From Herpetosiphonaceae bacterium (GTDB taxonomy: Bacteria; Chloroflexota; Chloroflexia; Chloroflexales; Kallotenuaceae): a DNA stretch of 5,853 nucleotides. Location of the stretch: contig JASKZZ010000025.1 in the NCBI GenBank assembly GCA_030147335.1, positions 1-5,853 of the forward strand, given 5' to 3'. Below, one piece after another: positions 1 to 5,853 of the stretch. The translations under genes and the position numbers were made by a program. Positions within the stretch are counted from its first letter, which is position 1; each line of letters starts with the position of its first letter. The notes beneath the pieces were generated by a model that was not told the origin of the DNA, searched no databases, and saw nothing but the letters and a program-made list of their open reading frames with translations.

Positions 1-7
1 CGCTAAC

Positions 8-1054
8 ATGGCAGCAATCGTTGAAACACGCGACCTTACCAAGCGTTACTCGACATTAACAGCGCTCGATCAGCTCAATCTCGTTATTCCCGAAGGCGCG
101 ATCTATGGCTTTATCGGACCCAATGGCGCCGGCAAGACGACGACTATGCGTATCCTAACTGCCTTGCTCAAGCCCAGCTATGGCGAGGCGTGGGTTGCGG
201 GTCACGAAGTTACGCGCGAGCCCAAAGCGATCCGTAAGCTTGTTGGCTGGATGCCGGATACGTTTGGCGTGTACGATAACATGAAGGCCTGGGAATATCT
301 TGATTTCTTTGCGGCCTCCTATGGCGTGCCGGAAGCCCGACGAAAGCAGCAGATTGGTGAGCTGCTCGATCTGGTGGATCTTGGCAACAAGCGGGATGAA
401 TATGTCATGGGACTGAGCCGAGGCATGAAACAGCGGCTATCGCTGGCACGAACCATGGCGCACGATCCAAAGCTATTGATTCTTGACGAGCCTGCATCCG
501 GCCTTGACCCACGTGCTCGCATCGAACTGCGAGAGCTGCTCAAAGAACTGCGCGCTCTTGGTAAAACGATTATGATCTCATCGCATATCTTGACCGAACT
601 GGCCGAGATGTGTACACATATCGGGATTATTGAGGCGGGCAAGCTGCTGGTGACGGGCGAGGTTAATCAAATCCTGCAATCGCTTCAGCCACATCGCACG
701 ATTGAAATTCACGTGCTGGCCGATGCCGAGCGTGCCGTTGAGTTGCTGCGTCAAGCGCCGGGAGTGCGTGATGTGCGGCTGGTAGATGAGCCAGCCACGA
801 CAGCACCGGCAACGGTAGCTGATCCCGCAGTAGAAGGTTATCACGATGGGGCAGCAGCGAAAACAATCGTCGACATAATGCCGAGCTTTGTGGCGCGTGT
901 CGCAATCTATGTTGACTATGTCGGTGATGACGCGGGCTTGAGTACAGTTTTGCAGCGGCTAACAGCTGCGGGCGTGCCTGTTGTTCATTTTGCCGGTCAG
1001 GTCAGCGATCTTGAAGACATTTTTATGCAAGTGACGCGCGGAGTAACACAATGA
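8..1054 (+). CDS. ABC transporter ATP-binding protein (ABC-2 exporter type)
   Basis: Cytoplasmic ATPase subunit that should power the membrane permease encoded directly after it; the substrate is unknown. The nucleotide-binding domain fills about residues 5-220. It shows Walker A GPNGAGKT at 37-44, ABC signature LSRGMKQR at 136-143, Walker B LLILDEP at 156-162 with catalytic Glu161, D-loop SGLDP at 164-168 and switch His193. The Q-loop position reads WMPDTFG (81-87), so Asp84 stands where most ABC ATPases have Gln. Residues 230-348 form the extra C-terminal domain common in ABC-2-type drug or polysaccharide exporter ATPases, here interrupted by an Ala/Thr/Pro-rich linker at about 262-285. The ATG at 8 places the usual short lead before the first beta strand, but only seven upstream bases are present, so its ribosome site and promoter cannot be seen. 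The gene overlaps the permease by four bases. The family call is firm; the transported compound is not assignable. Confidence 0.95.
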   Translation: MAAIVETRDLTKRYSTLTALDQLNLVIPEGAIYGFIGPNGAGKTTTMRILTALLKPSYGEAWVAGHEVTREPKAIRKLVGWMPDTFGVYDNMKAWEYLDFFAASYGVPEARRKQQIGELLDLVDLGNKRDEYVMGLSRGMKQRLSLARTMAHDPKLLILDEPASGLDPRARIELRELLKELRALGKTIMISSHILTELAEMCTHIGIIEAGKLLVTGEVNQILQSLQPHRTIEIHVLADAERAVELLRQAPGVRDVRLVDEPATTAPATVADPAVEGYHDGAAAKTIVDIMPSFVARVAIYVDYVGDDAGLSTVLQRLTAAGVPVVHFAGQVSDLEDIFMQVTRGVTQ

Positions 1055-2019
1055 GTTGGTTATCTAACGCAAATCCGGTGTTAGTCAAAGAGCTGCGTGG
1101 ACGAATGCGTGGCGCGCGTGCCTTTGTGATTTTGACGATCTTTTTGTTGGTGTTGGCGATCCCTACCACGTTGCTGTACTTTACAGCGCGCGAAACTGCC
1201 AGCTTTGACCAATTCAATACAGGTCAGCGCATTGGCAAAACGCTATTTCTTGGGATTGTGACCGTGGCGTTGGTTCAGGTGATGATCGTTGTGCCGGGTC
1301 AGGCAGCAAGCGCGCTCACGTCCGAGAAAGAACGCGAAACGTATGACCTGCTGATCTCGACGCTGCTGCCACCGTGGAAGATTATCATTGGCAAGCTGCT
1401 GGCGGCACTGGCATATGCGCTGATGTTGATTGTCGCGGTCATTCCTTTGATGGCGCTTTCGTTCTTCTTCGGCGGCGTGACACTGCTGGAAGTCGTGCTG
1501 GCGCTGGTCGGGCTAGTTGTCACCGTTGTACTCTTTGGCTCAAGTGGCATTCTATGGTCGGTGATCATGCGGCGCAGCATGGCGGCAACGATTGTAACCC
1601 AAGCGACAAGTGTGGCTCTGCTGCTTGGTATCCCCTTCCTGGCCGTAATCATCAGTATTATTGTGTTTCGTGATTTTCCTCCGCCGGCCTGGACCCGCAG
1701 TACGCCCTTTGTGTACGCCTGGATTGCCATGCTGTCACTACACCCGTTTATTGCATTAGGTTGCTCTGAAATATATCTGACGCAGGGCGAGACACGGTTG
1801 TTTTTTCCCGCTAACGAGGGTGGTGAAACGCCGTATGTGCCGTTCAATATGGCCGATGGTGGTACAAACGCATTAGTTCCGCATCCTTGGCTGCTGTACA
1901 CCATTGAGGCGACGGTGCTAACCATTATTTTGATTGCACTAAGCATCCGTTGGCTGCGTCCTATCAACGATGCGCCGCGCCAAACGCGACGTGAGCGTGC
2001 TGCCGCTAAAAAGGTGTAA
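1051..2019 (+). CDS. ABC-2 type transporter permease
   Basis: Integral membrane partner of the preceding ATPase, forming the export channel in the cytoplasmic membrane. The N-terminus carries the motif NPVLVKELRGRMR (8-20), typical of ABC-2 permeases that begin with an amphipathic segment before helix 1. I see about six hydrophobic helices at roughly 24-44, 62-84, 111-138, 143-171, 180-206 and 280-301. Between helices 2 and 3 lies SEKERETYDLLISTLLPP (91-108), the conserved Glu-rich cytoplasmic coupling stretch of this family. A polar loop at about 207-279 probably lies outside, and the tail (303-322) is strongly basic, consistent with a cytoplasmic C-terminus. The start is set by the ATGA overlap with the ATPase stop and by GGAG at 1040-1043 seven bases upstream, so translational coupling is likely. 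It could serve drugs, lipids, sodium or another solute; nothing here decides. Confidence 0.92.
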   Translation: MSWLSNANPVLVKELRGRMRGARAFVILTIFLLVLAIPTTLLYFTARETASFDQFNTGQRIGKTLFLGIVTVALVQVMIVVPGQAASALTSEKERETYDLLISTLLPPWKIIIGKLLAALAYALMLIVAVIPLMALSFFFGGVTLLEVVLALVGLVVTVVLFGSSGILWSVIMRRSMAATIVTQATSVALLLGIPFLAVIISIIVFRDFPPPAWTRSTPFVYAWIAMLSLHPFIALGCSEIYLTQGETRLFFPANEGGETPYVPFNMADGGTNALVPHPWLLYTIEATVLTIILIALSIRWLRPINDAPRQTRRERAAAKKV

Positions 2020-2043
2020 GATACGTGAACGAAGTTTTGTAGT

Positions 2044-2050
2044 GGGAGGG
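2044..2050 (+). promoter_or_regulatory. Ribosome binding site of upp
   Basis: GGGAGGG lies five bases before a GTG codon at 2056. This strong Shine-Dalgarno match decides the non-ATG start of upp, since no ATG sits at a suitable place and the protein begins exactly where the family does. Confidence 0.75.
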
Positions 2051-2055
2051 CTGGC

Positions 2056-2682
2056 GTGGGACAAGTACACGTATCGACTCATCCGTTGGTGCAGCATAAA
2101 TTGACGCTTCTGCGACGCGTCGAGACCGAGCCTAAAAAGTTTCGTGAGCTTGTCCGCGAAATTACGCAGTTTTTGATTTATGAAGCAACAGCGGATTTGC
2201 GCTTGAGTGAAAAACAGGTGCAAACGCCACTAGCGCCGTATGCCGGTCAGGAGATTGGTGAGCGTATCGGGCTTGTGCCAATCCTGCGCGCCGGGTTGGG
2301 CATGGTCGAGCCGGTGCTGGAGATGATTCCGACAGTGCGGGTGTGGCACCTTGGCCTGTACCGTGATACAAAAACGCTGGAGCCGGTATCGTACTACAAC
2401 AAGCTGCCAGCTGAAGCCGACGTTGATCTGTGTCTGATCCTTGATCCGATGCTGGCCACAGCAGGTTCTGCAATTGCCGCCGTCGAAGTGCTCAAACAGT
2501 GGGGCGCGCAGCGCATCAAATTTCTTGGCCTAATCGCAGCACCGGAAGGCGTGCAGCGCTTGAGCGACGCGCATCCCGATGTGCCGATCCATCTTGCTGC
2601 CATGGACGACTTTCTCAACGACCATGCGTATATCGTGCCTGGTTTGGGCGATGCTGGCGACCGGCAGTTCGGCACTGGCTAG
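2056..2682 (+). CDS. upp: Uracil phosphoribosyltransferase
   Basis: Cytoplasmic pyrimidine salvage enzyme that makes UMP and pyrophosphate from uracil and PRPP. The 208-residue length equals that of the E. coli enzyme. The N-terminus STHPLVQHKLTLLR (7-20) is the standard family opening. VPILRAGLGMV (74-84) is the conserved core segment, LILDPMLATAGSA (127-139) is the PRPP-binding loop, and the C-terminal YIVPGLGDAGDRQFGT (192-207) is the uracil-binding signature. Where the E. coli loop reads ATGGS, this one reads ATAGS, a mild variation. The start is GTG with a strong ribosome site. The gene follows the permease by 36 bases on the same strand with no clear terminator between, so read-through from the ABC operon is possible, although a function in common is not evident. 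It is convergent with the methylase gene downstream. Confidence 0.97.
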   Translation: MGQVHVSTHPLVQHKLTLLRRVETEPKKFRELVREITQFLIYEATADLRLSEKQVQTPLAPYAGQEIGERIGLVPILRAGLGMVEPVLEMIPTVRVWHLGLYRDTKTLEPVSYYNKLPAEADVDLCLILDPMLATAGSAIAAVEVLKQWGAQRIKFLGLIAAPEGVQRLSDAHPDVPIHLAAMDDFLNDHAYIVPGLGDAGDRQFGTG

Positions 2683-2719
2683 TGACTATTGGAGCAAACA
2701 TATTTGGCATCATCTAGCC
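2677..2719. terminator. Possible hairpin between convergent upp and ccrM
   Basis: GGCTAGTGA (2677-2685) can pair with TCATCTAGCC (2710-2719) as nine base pairs with one bulged T, closing a 24-base loop. It overlaps the upp stop codon and lies in the gap between two converging genes. There is no clear T-run on either side, so it is at best a weak or atypical terminator. Confidence 0.25.
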
Positions 2720-2751
2720 GACGATTGGCAGCTTAAGCGCTTTCAGCTCAT

Positions 2752-3849
2752 TTAGCTCAGATTTGTCGGCTGCATACTGCGACGAATGCGTTCGCGCAGC
2801 GTGTCAACCACGACAAAGTCGCCGCCATCATCTTGATAAAACCAGTGATCCCAGCCGTTACACGAGGGAAGATTGGCCATGGCAGCTCCAAGCGTGTGAA
2901 TCGATCCACGGGTGCCATCCATTGTTCTTAGCGAGCCGTCGGCTAACACAATCGCGGTTTTATCAAGCAGCCGATTAAAAAATAGTGGCTGACCTGGTAA
3001 GAGGAGCCCATGTTCAATCAGCGCGCCGAAGCGAACTCGCGGCGCGCTGCGCTTTGTTTCCCATACTCCGTACACTTCATCATCGAACAACGGTGTGGGT
3101 ACGTTCGCAATCCGCTCTTGTGCTGCGGCGAGATACGTGGCGTCCTGCTCTATGCCGATAAAATGTCGTTTTAGTTGTTTGGCAACCGCTCCCGTTGTTC
3201 CAGTGCCAAAAAACGGATCAAGTACAACATCGCCTGGATTTGAGCTAGACAGCAGCACGCGGTACAGCAGGGACTCGGGCTTCTGCGTTGGATGTAGCTT
3301 TGTGCCATTGGCTTTTAGCCGCTCACGTCCCGTACACAGCGTTAGTTCCCAATCGCTGCGCATTTGCTTGCCGTCGTTGAGCGCTTTCATCGCGTGGTAA
3401 TTGAAGGTGTATTTTTTCTGCTCGCTCGATTTCTTGCACCACAGTAATGTTTCATGAGCATTTGTAAAGCGCACGCCACGGAACTGAGGCATAGGATTGG
3501 TTTTGAGCCAGACCACGTCGTTGAGCAGCCAATAGCCCAGGTTTTGCAGCGCTGTGCCAACACGGTAGATATTGTGGTACGAGCCGATTACCCAAATCGT
3601 GCCGGTGTCTTTGAGCACCCGACGACATCCACTCAGCCATTCATGTGTAAACTGGTCGTACGCCGCATAATCTGCGAATTGATCCCATGCTGCGTCAACG
3701 GCGTCAACTTTGCTTGTGTCAGGGCGGCGCAGTTCACCACGCAGTTGAAGATTGTACGGCGGGTCGGCAAAAATCAGATCAACGCTTTGTTCCGGCAGCG
3801 CTGCTAGCACGTCACGACAATCGCCGTGGTAGATATGATCGAGCTGCAT
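2752..3849 (-). CDS. ccrM: CcrM-type DNA adenine methyltransferase (predicted GANTC-specific)
   Basis: Transfers a methyl group from S-adenosylmethionine to the N6 of adenine, by family expectation within GANTC. It has the beta-class motif order: catalytic DPPY at 29-32 first, HPTQKP (motif X region) at 186-191, then the cofactor-binding DPFFGTGTTG (motif I) at 211-220. From my memory of Caulobacter CcrM the similarity runs over the whole length, including SVDLIFADPPYNLQL (22-36), SKVDAVDAAWDQF (46-58), IWVIGSYHNIYRVG (85-98) and RFTNAHETLLW (127-137). After residue 265 comes the C-terminal domain seen in CcrM (RAMA-type), with GSIHTLGA (315-322) and NGWDHWFY (331-338), thought to help DNA recognition. 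At 365 residues it is near the 358 of Caulobacter CcrM. The start ATG has GGAG at 3858-3861, eight bases upstream. No restriction enzyme gene adjoins it here, which favours an orphan methylase. A HinfI-like modification enzyme is the alternative; the long CcrM-like tail argues for the CcrM group. Confidence 0.93.
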   Translation of the reverse strand: MQLDHIYHGDCRDVLAALPEQSVDLIFADPPYNLQLRGELRRPDTSKVDAVDAAWDQFADYAAYDQFTHEWLSGCRRVLKDTGTIWVIGSYHNIYRVGTALQNLGYWLLNDVVWLKTNPMPQFRGVRFTNAHETLLWCKKSSEQKKYTFNYHAMKALNDGKQMRSDWELTLCTGRERLKANGTKLHPTQKPESLLYRVLLSSSNPGDVVLDPFFGTGTTGAVAKQLKRHFIGIEQDATYLAAAQERIANVPTPLFDDEVYGVWETKRSAPRVRFGALIEHGLLLPGQPLFFNRLLDKTAIVLADGSLRTMDGTRGSIHTLGAAMANLPSCNGWDHWFYQDDGGDFVVVDTLRERIRRSMQPTNLS

Positions 3850-3872
3850 GTAACGGGCTCCGCTGACAGTTT

Positions 3873-3935
3873 GCTAGAAAAATGTGACGCTGAATATAGC
3901 ACAGGTTAGCGCCTCTTGTGTCCCTTGTTTCTAGC
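3873..3935. repeat. 8-base inverted repeat spanning the divergent promoters
   Basis: GCTAGAAA at 3873-3880 and its exact reverse complement TTTCTAGC at 3928-3935 are separated by 47 bases. The left copy lies just downstream of the predicted ccrM -10 element, and the right copy lies between the -35 and -10 of the rightward promoter. This could be a pair of operator half-sites or chance; no regulator is identified. Confidence 0.3.
3893..3901 (-). promoter_or_regulatory. Predicted extended -10 promoter of ccrM
   Basis: Read on the minus strand, this is TGC followed by TATATT, an extended -10 element five-sixths identical to consensus. It would start transcription about 36 bases before the ccrM ATG, leaving room for the GGAG ribosome site. 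No good -35 hexamer is seen at the usual distance, which is tolerated by extended -10 promoters. No GANTC site lies in it. Confidence 0.45.
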
Positions 3936-3944
3936 TCCTATACT
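3916..3944 (+). promoter_or_regulatory. Predicted promoter of the membrane protein gene at 4001
   Basis: TTGTGT (3916-3921) and TATACT (3939-3944) are spaced by 17 bases, matching a sigma-70-type promoter with a weak -35 and a good -10. Transcription would begin near 3951, giving a leader of about 50 bases. Confidence 0.45.
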
Positions 3945-4000
3945 ATGTTAAGCTTTAGTGGCACCGTTATTCACTTATTTTGAGGCAATAGCATCATCTT

Positions 4001-4762
4001 ATGAGCCGTACAAACAAACTGCTGCTAGATATTGCGATGGGCGCTGTTATTCCCATCCTGATCTTGAATTATCTGACCGATGACTTAGGCGCGGTAAATG
4101 CCTATGTGCTCTCGGCGCTTGTCCCGGTCGCTTGGGTTTTTATCGACCTGTTGTTTATCACCAAGCGCTTCAATTTCATAACGAGTTATGTGGGACTATC
4201 GGCGATCGTGCGTGGTCTACTAGCATTTTGGTACGTCGACGGAATGTTGTTTGCGCTTAAGGACTCAGCCGGATTTGTTGTTGCTGTCCTTGTGTTTGGC
4301 GGCTCGATTGCATTTGGCTATCCAATCATGCGGGCATTTCTGGTCCAAAGCCTTAATCCCGACACAACGGACAAAGAAGCGTCACTGAATGAGTTGTTAC
4401 GTGAACGGGCTGTGTATCGAGCGCTTGTGTGGGGCACGATCATTGTTTCCGTCGTTAGCGCCATGGCCGGTTTGGTTAACTTCTACCTCAACCTCGCAAT
4501 TGTGACGGCCACCTTTGGAACTGACTTGTTCAACCAGCAGGTTGCGCGGGTCAATGCTATCACCCGTATCGCCCTAACACTTCCTGATATGCTGGCCTTT
4601 GGTGTGGCGTTCTGGCTGCTGTATCGTGCGCTGTTTGCGCATCTGCCAAAAGAAGAAGGCAAAGACCAGTTTGAGAGCGATTTTTGGGATCTGGTGCGGC
4701 TACGTGAAGCCCAGCAACCTTCCAAAACTGGTATCTCACAAGCTAGCGCGCCTCAAACCTAG
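4001..4762 (+). CDS. Six-helix membrane protein, VC0807-like family, function unknown
   Basis: A 253-residue protein with hydrophobic helices at about 8-26, 32-52, 58-80, 90-107, 140-162 and 190-212. A polar, charged cytoplasmic-type loop sits at 117-139 (NPDTTDKEASLNELLRERA) and a hydrophilic tail after 213. The opening LLLDIAMGAVIPILILNYL followed by AYVLSALVPVAWVFIDL resembles what I recall of VC0807-type uncharacterised membrane proteins, but I cannot confirm that by search. No catalytic motif or transporter signature is visible, so no role is assigned. The ATG at 4001 has only TGAGG at 3981-3985, a spacing of 15 bases, longer than usual; an in-frame ATG at 4037 (residue 13) has no better site and would cut into helix 1, so the upstream start is preferred. 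The gene appears monocistronic, because mrp downstream has its own promoter. Confidence 0.85.
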   Translation: MSRTNKLLLDIAMGAVIPILILNYLTDDLGAVNAYVLSALVPVAWVFIDLLFITKRFNFITSYVGLSAIVRGLLAFWYVDGMLFALKDSAGFVVAVLVFGGSIAFGYPIMRAFLVQSLNPDTTDKEASLNELLRERAVYRALVWGTIIVSVVSAMAGLVNFYLNLAIVTATFGTDLFNQQVARVNAITRIALTLPDMLAFGVAFWLLYRALFAHLPKEEGKDQFESDFWDLVRLREAQQPSKTGISQASAPQT

Positions 4763-4767
4763 CTTTT
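4740..4767 (+). terminator. Weak candidate terminator hairpin at the end of the membrane protein gene
   Basis: AAGCTAG (4740-4746) pairs with CTAGCTT (4759-4765) around a 12-base loop and is followed by only two further T residues. It includes the TAG stop at 4760-4762. The stem is short and AT-rich with a short T-run, so its strength is doubtful. Confidence 0.25.
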
Positions 4768-4818
4768 CGCATATCTCCAGCATAATACTTCGGCGCAGCG
4801 TAACCATACGTGTTCGCT

Positions 4819-4848
4819 CTGATCGTGGCTTAATCGGCGTGCTATAAT
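4819..4848 (+). promoter_or_regulatory. Strong extended -10 promoter of mrp
   Basis: TGC plus the perfect consensus TATAAT occupies 4840-4848. A poor -35 (CTGATC, 4819-4824) stands 18 bases upstream of the -10 hexamer. Transcription should start near 4855, giving a leader of about 54 bases before the mrp ATG. This is the best promoter match in the window. Confidence 0.7.
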
Positions 4849-4858
4849 ATAGTAAGCA

Positions 4859-4879
4859 CGACGCAGTGGAAGCGCGTCG
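4859..4879 (+). other. Small hairpin in the mrp 5' leader
   Basis: CGACGC (4859-4864) pairs perfectly with GCGTCG (4874-4879) around a nine-base loop, almost at the predicted transcript start and seven bases before the ribosome site GAGAAGGAG (4886-4894). It has no T-run and is not a terminator; it may stabilise the 5' end of the message or be chance. It does not match any riboswitch I know. Confidence 0.4.
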
Positions 4880-4908
4880 AACCCCGAGAAGGAGTTTTTT
4901 TCTACACC

Positions 4909-5853
4909 ATGAATATATTTTCTCGCCGTTCAAACGGTGTGACCGAAGAAGCTGTGCTGCGAGCACTTGGCACGGTGCAGGAGCCGGAGCTTGGCGGCGA
5001 TCTTGTCAGCCGCAAAATGATCAAGGATCTCAAGATTGATGGCGGATTGGTCAGCTTCAACGTCGAGCTTACCACGCCCGCTTGTCCGCTCAAAGATCAG
5101 ATTGAGAACGAGACACGGGCCGCCGTTATGCAAGTGGCTGGCGTTCAGGAGGTCAAGGTTGGCTTTACGTCGAATGTGAAGCAGCGCCCCGGCCTCTTCG
5201 ACAAAGCCGGTATTCCCGGTGTCGCGCACGTTATTGCTGTCGCGTCGGGTAAGGGCGGCGTGGGCAAAAGCACCGTCGCGACAAACCTGGCCGTATCGCT
5301 AGCCCAGGACGGAGCACGTGTTGGCCTGCTAGATGCTGACGTGTATGGCCCTTCCGCGCCGTTGATGCTCGGCTTGCGTAATCAGCAACCGATGGTGCAA
5401 GACGGCAAGATGGTGCCGCTGGAAGCGCACGGTCTTAAGGTTATTTCGGTTGGCTTTATGGTGCCGGAAAACCAGCCGTTGATCTTCCGTGGCCCGATTA
5501 TTTCGTCGATGCTGCGGCAATTCTTGTACGAAGTGTTGTGGGAAGAGCTTGACTATCTTGTGATCGATCTTCCTCCGGGTACCGGCGATATTCAGCTAAC
5601 ACTGGCACAGGCAATACCACTTTCGGGCGCGGTGATTGTCACAACGCCGCAGGACGTGGCGCTGGCAGATGTCACGCGAGGCATTGAAATGTTCAAAAAG
5701 CTCAACGTGCCAATCCTGGGTTTGATCGAGAACATGAGCTTCTTCCGTTGCCCGCACTGTGGTGAGCGCTCCGACATCTTTTCGCATGGTGGCGCTGCAC
5801 GAGCTAGCAAGGAGTTCGATGTGCCGTATCTGGGCGAGATTCCGTTGAGTCTG
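4909..5853 (+). CDS. mrp: Mrp/ApbC-family iron-sulfur cluster carrier ATPase, 3' end outside the window
   Basis: Cytoplasmic P-loop ATPase of the Mrp/NBP35 group, which binds and delivers iron-sulfur clusters to apoproteins. The first 315 residues are present and the frame is open to the window edge; the family is usually near 360, so about 45 residues are missing. Residues 12-88 form a DUF59/MIP18 domain with the TTPACP motif (55-60, Cys59). The ATPase domain begins at about 105. It has the deviant Walker A SGKGGVGKST (113-122), the switch segment DADVYGPS (142-149), IFRGPIIS (192-199) and the Walker B/switch II stretch VIDLPPGTGD (218-227). CPHC (Cys281, Cys284) is the conserved CxxC that ligates the cluster across the dimer. 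The ATG follows GAGAAGGAG by 14 bases, a long spacing. The next in-frame candidate, GTG at 4939, has no ribosome site, and the ATG leaves a sensible short lead of about 11 residues. The strong upstream promoter indicates independent expression. Confidence 0.95.
   Translation, partial: MNIFSRRSNGVTEEAVLRALGTVQEPELGGDLVSRKMIKDLKIDGGLVSFNVELTTPACPLKDQIENETRAAVMQVAGVQEVKVGFTSNVKQRPGLFDKAGIPGVAHVIAVASGKGGVGKSTVATNLAVSLAQDGARVGLLDADVYGPSAPLMLGLRNQQPMVQDGKMVPLEAHGLKVISVGFMVPENQPLIFRGPIISSMLRQFLYEVLWEELDYLVIDLPPGTGDIQLTLAQAIPLSGAVIVTTPQDVALADVTRGIEMFKKLNVPILGLIENMSFFRCPHCGERSDIFSHGGAARASKEFDVPYLGEIPLSL

Noticed and set aside
1299..1967. A 222-codon open frame on the minus strand opposite the permease
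   Set aside because: It lies wholly antisense to a well-supported membrane protein gene, its translation shows no family resemblance, and it is best explained as a shadow of biased codon use.
2728..2748. Palindromic stretch near the ccrM stop (GCTTAAGC and AAGCGCTT overlap)
   Set aside because: The self-complementary units have no loop room and no T-run, so a terminator or operator cannot be supported.
3454..3807. A 117-codon plus-strand frame opposite the methylase
   Set aside because: It is antisense to conserved CcrM sequence, including the DPPY region, and has no recognisable domain or ribosome site.
2752..3849. Methylase as part of a HinfI-type restriction-modification system
   Set aside because: No endonuclease frame lies in the flanking gaps or on the opposite strand, and the C-terminal domain is CcrM-like; it remains possible only if the nuclease lies outside the window.
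4763..4908. Search of the gap before mrp for a tRNA, small RNA or riboswitch
   Set aside because: Apart from the promoter, the short hairpin and the ribosome site, no cloverleaf, known aptamer core or terminator-antiterminator arrangement is visible.
1..5853. Search for mobile elements, CRISPR arrays and defence islands around the methylase
   Set aside because: No transposase, integrase, direct repeat array, target-site duplication, restriction or specificity subunit is present; the flanking genes are housekeeping.

Overview
The window is about 5.85 kb of gene-dense bacterial DNA with short intergenic gaps and a GC content that looks to be in the mid-50s percent (judged by eye). It carries six genes, five complete and one cut by the right edge. 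There are no RNA genes, insertion sequences, CRISPR arrays or phage genes that I can support. The style of the proteins (a two-gene ABC-2 exporter, a DUF59-Mrp fusion, a CcrM-type methylase outside its usual alphaproteobacterial setting) makes me lean towards Chloroflexota, perhaps class Chloroflexia. This is an inference from family impressions, not a measured placement.

Left block (8-2682, + strand): an ABC transporter ATPase and its ABC-2-type membrane permease overlap by the four bases ATGA and form a translationally coupled pair. After a 36-base gap comes uracil phosphoribosyltransferase (upp), which has a GTG start and a strong ribosome binding site and may be read from the same transcript. 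The substrate of the exporter cannot be told from sequence.

Middle (2752-3849, - strand): a complete CcrM-type DNA adenine methyltransferase, convergent with upp, expected to methylate GANTC. No restriction endonuclease is visible on either side, so within this window it looks like an orphan (epigenetic) methylase. A hand count gives only 8 GANTC sites in the window, against about 22 expected by chance and about 37 GATC sites.

Right block (4001-5853, + strand): after a divergent promoter region of about 150 bases comes a six-helix membrane protein resembling the VC0807-type family, of unknown function. Its own downstream gap contains a textbook extended -10 promoter (TGCTATAAT) and a small 5'-UTR hairpin. 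These lead into mrp (apbC/NBP35 family), a P-loop ATPase with an N-terminal DUF59/MIP18 domain that acts as an iron-sulfur cluster carrier; its last roughly 45 residues lie beyond the window.

The region is mostly housekeeping. The points that stand out are the CcrM-type methylase together with GANTC scarcity, an aspartate in place of the Q-loop glutamine in the ABC ATPase, and an inverted repeat spanning the divergent ccrM promoter region.
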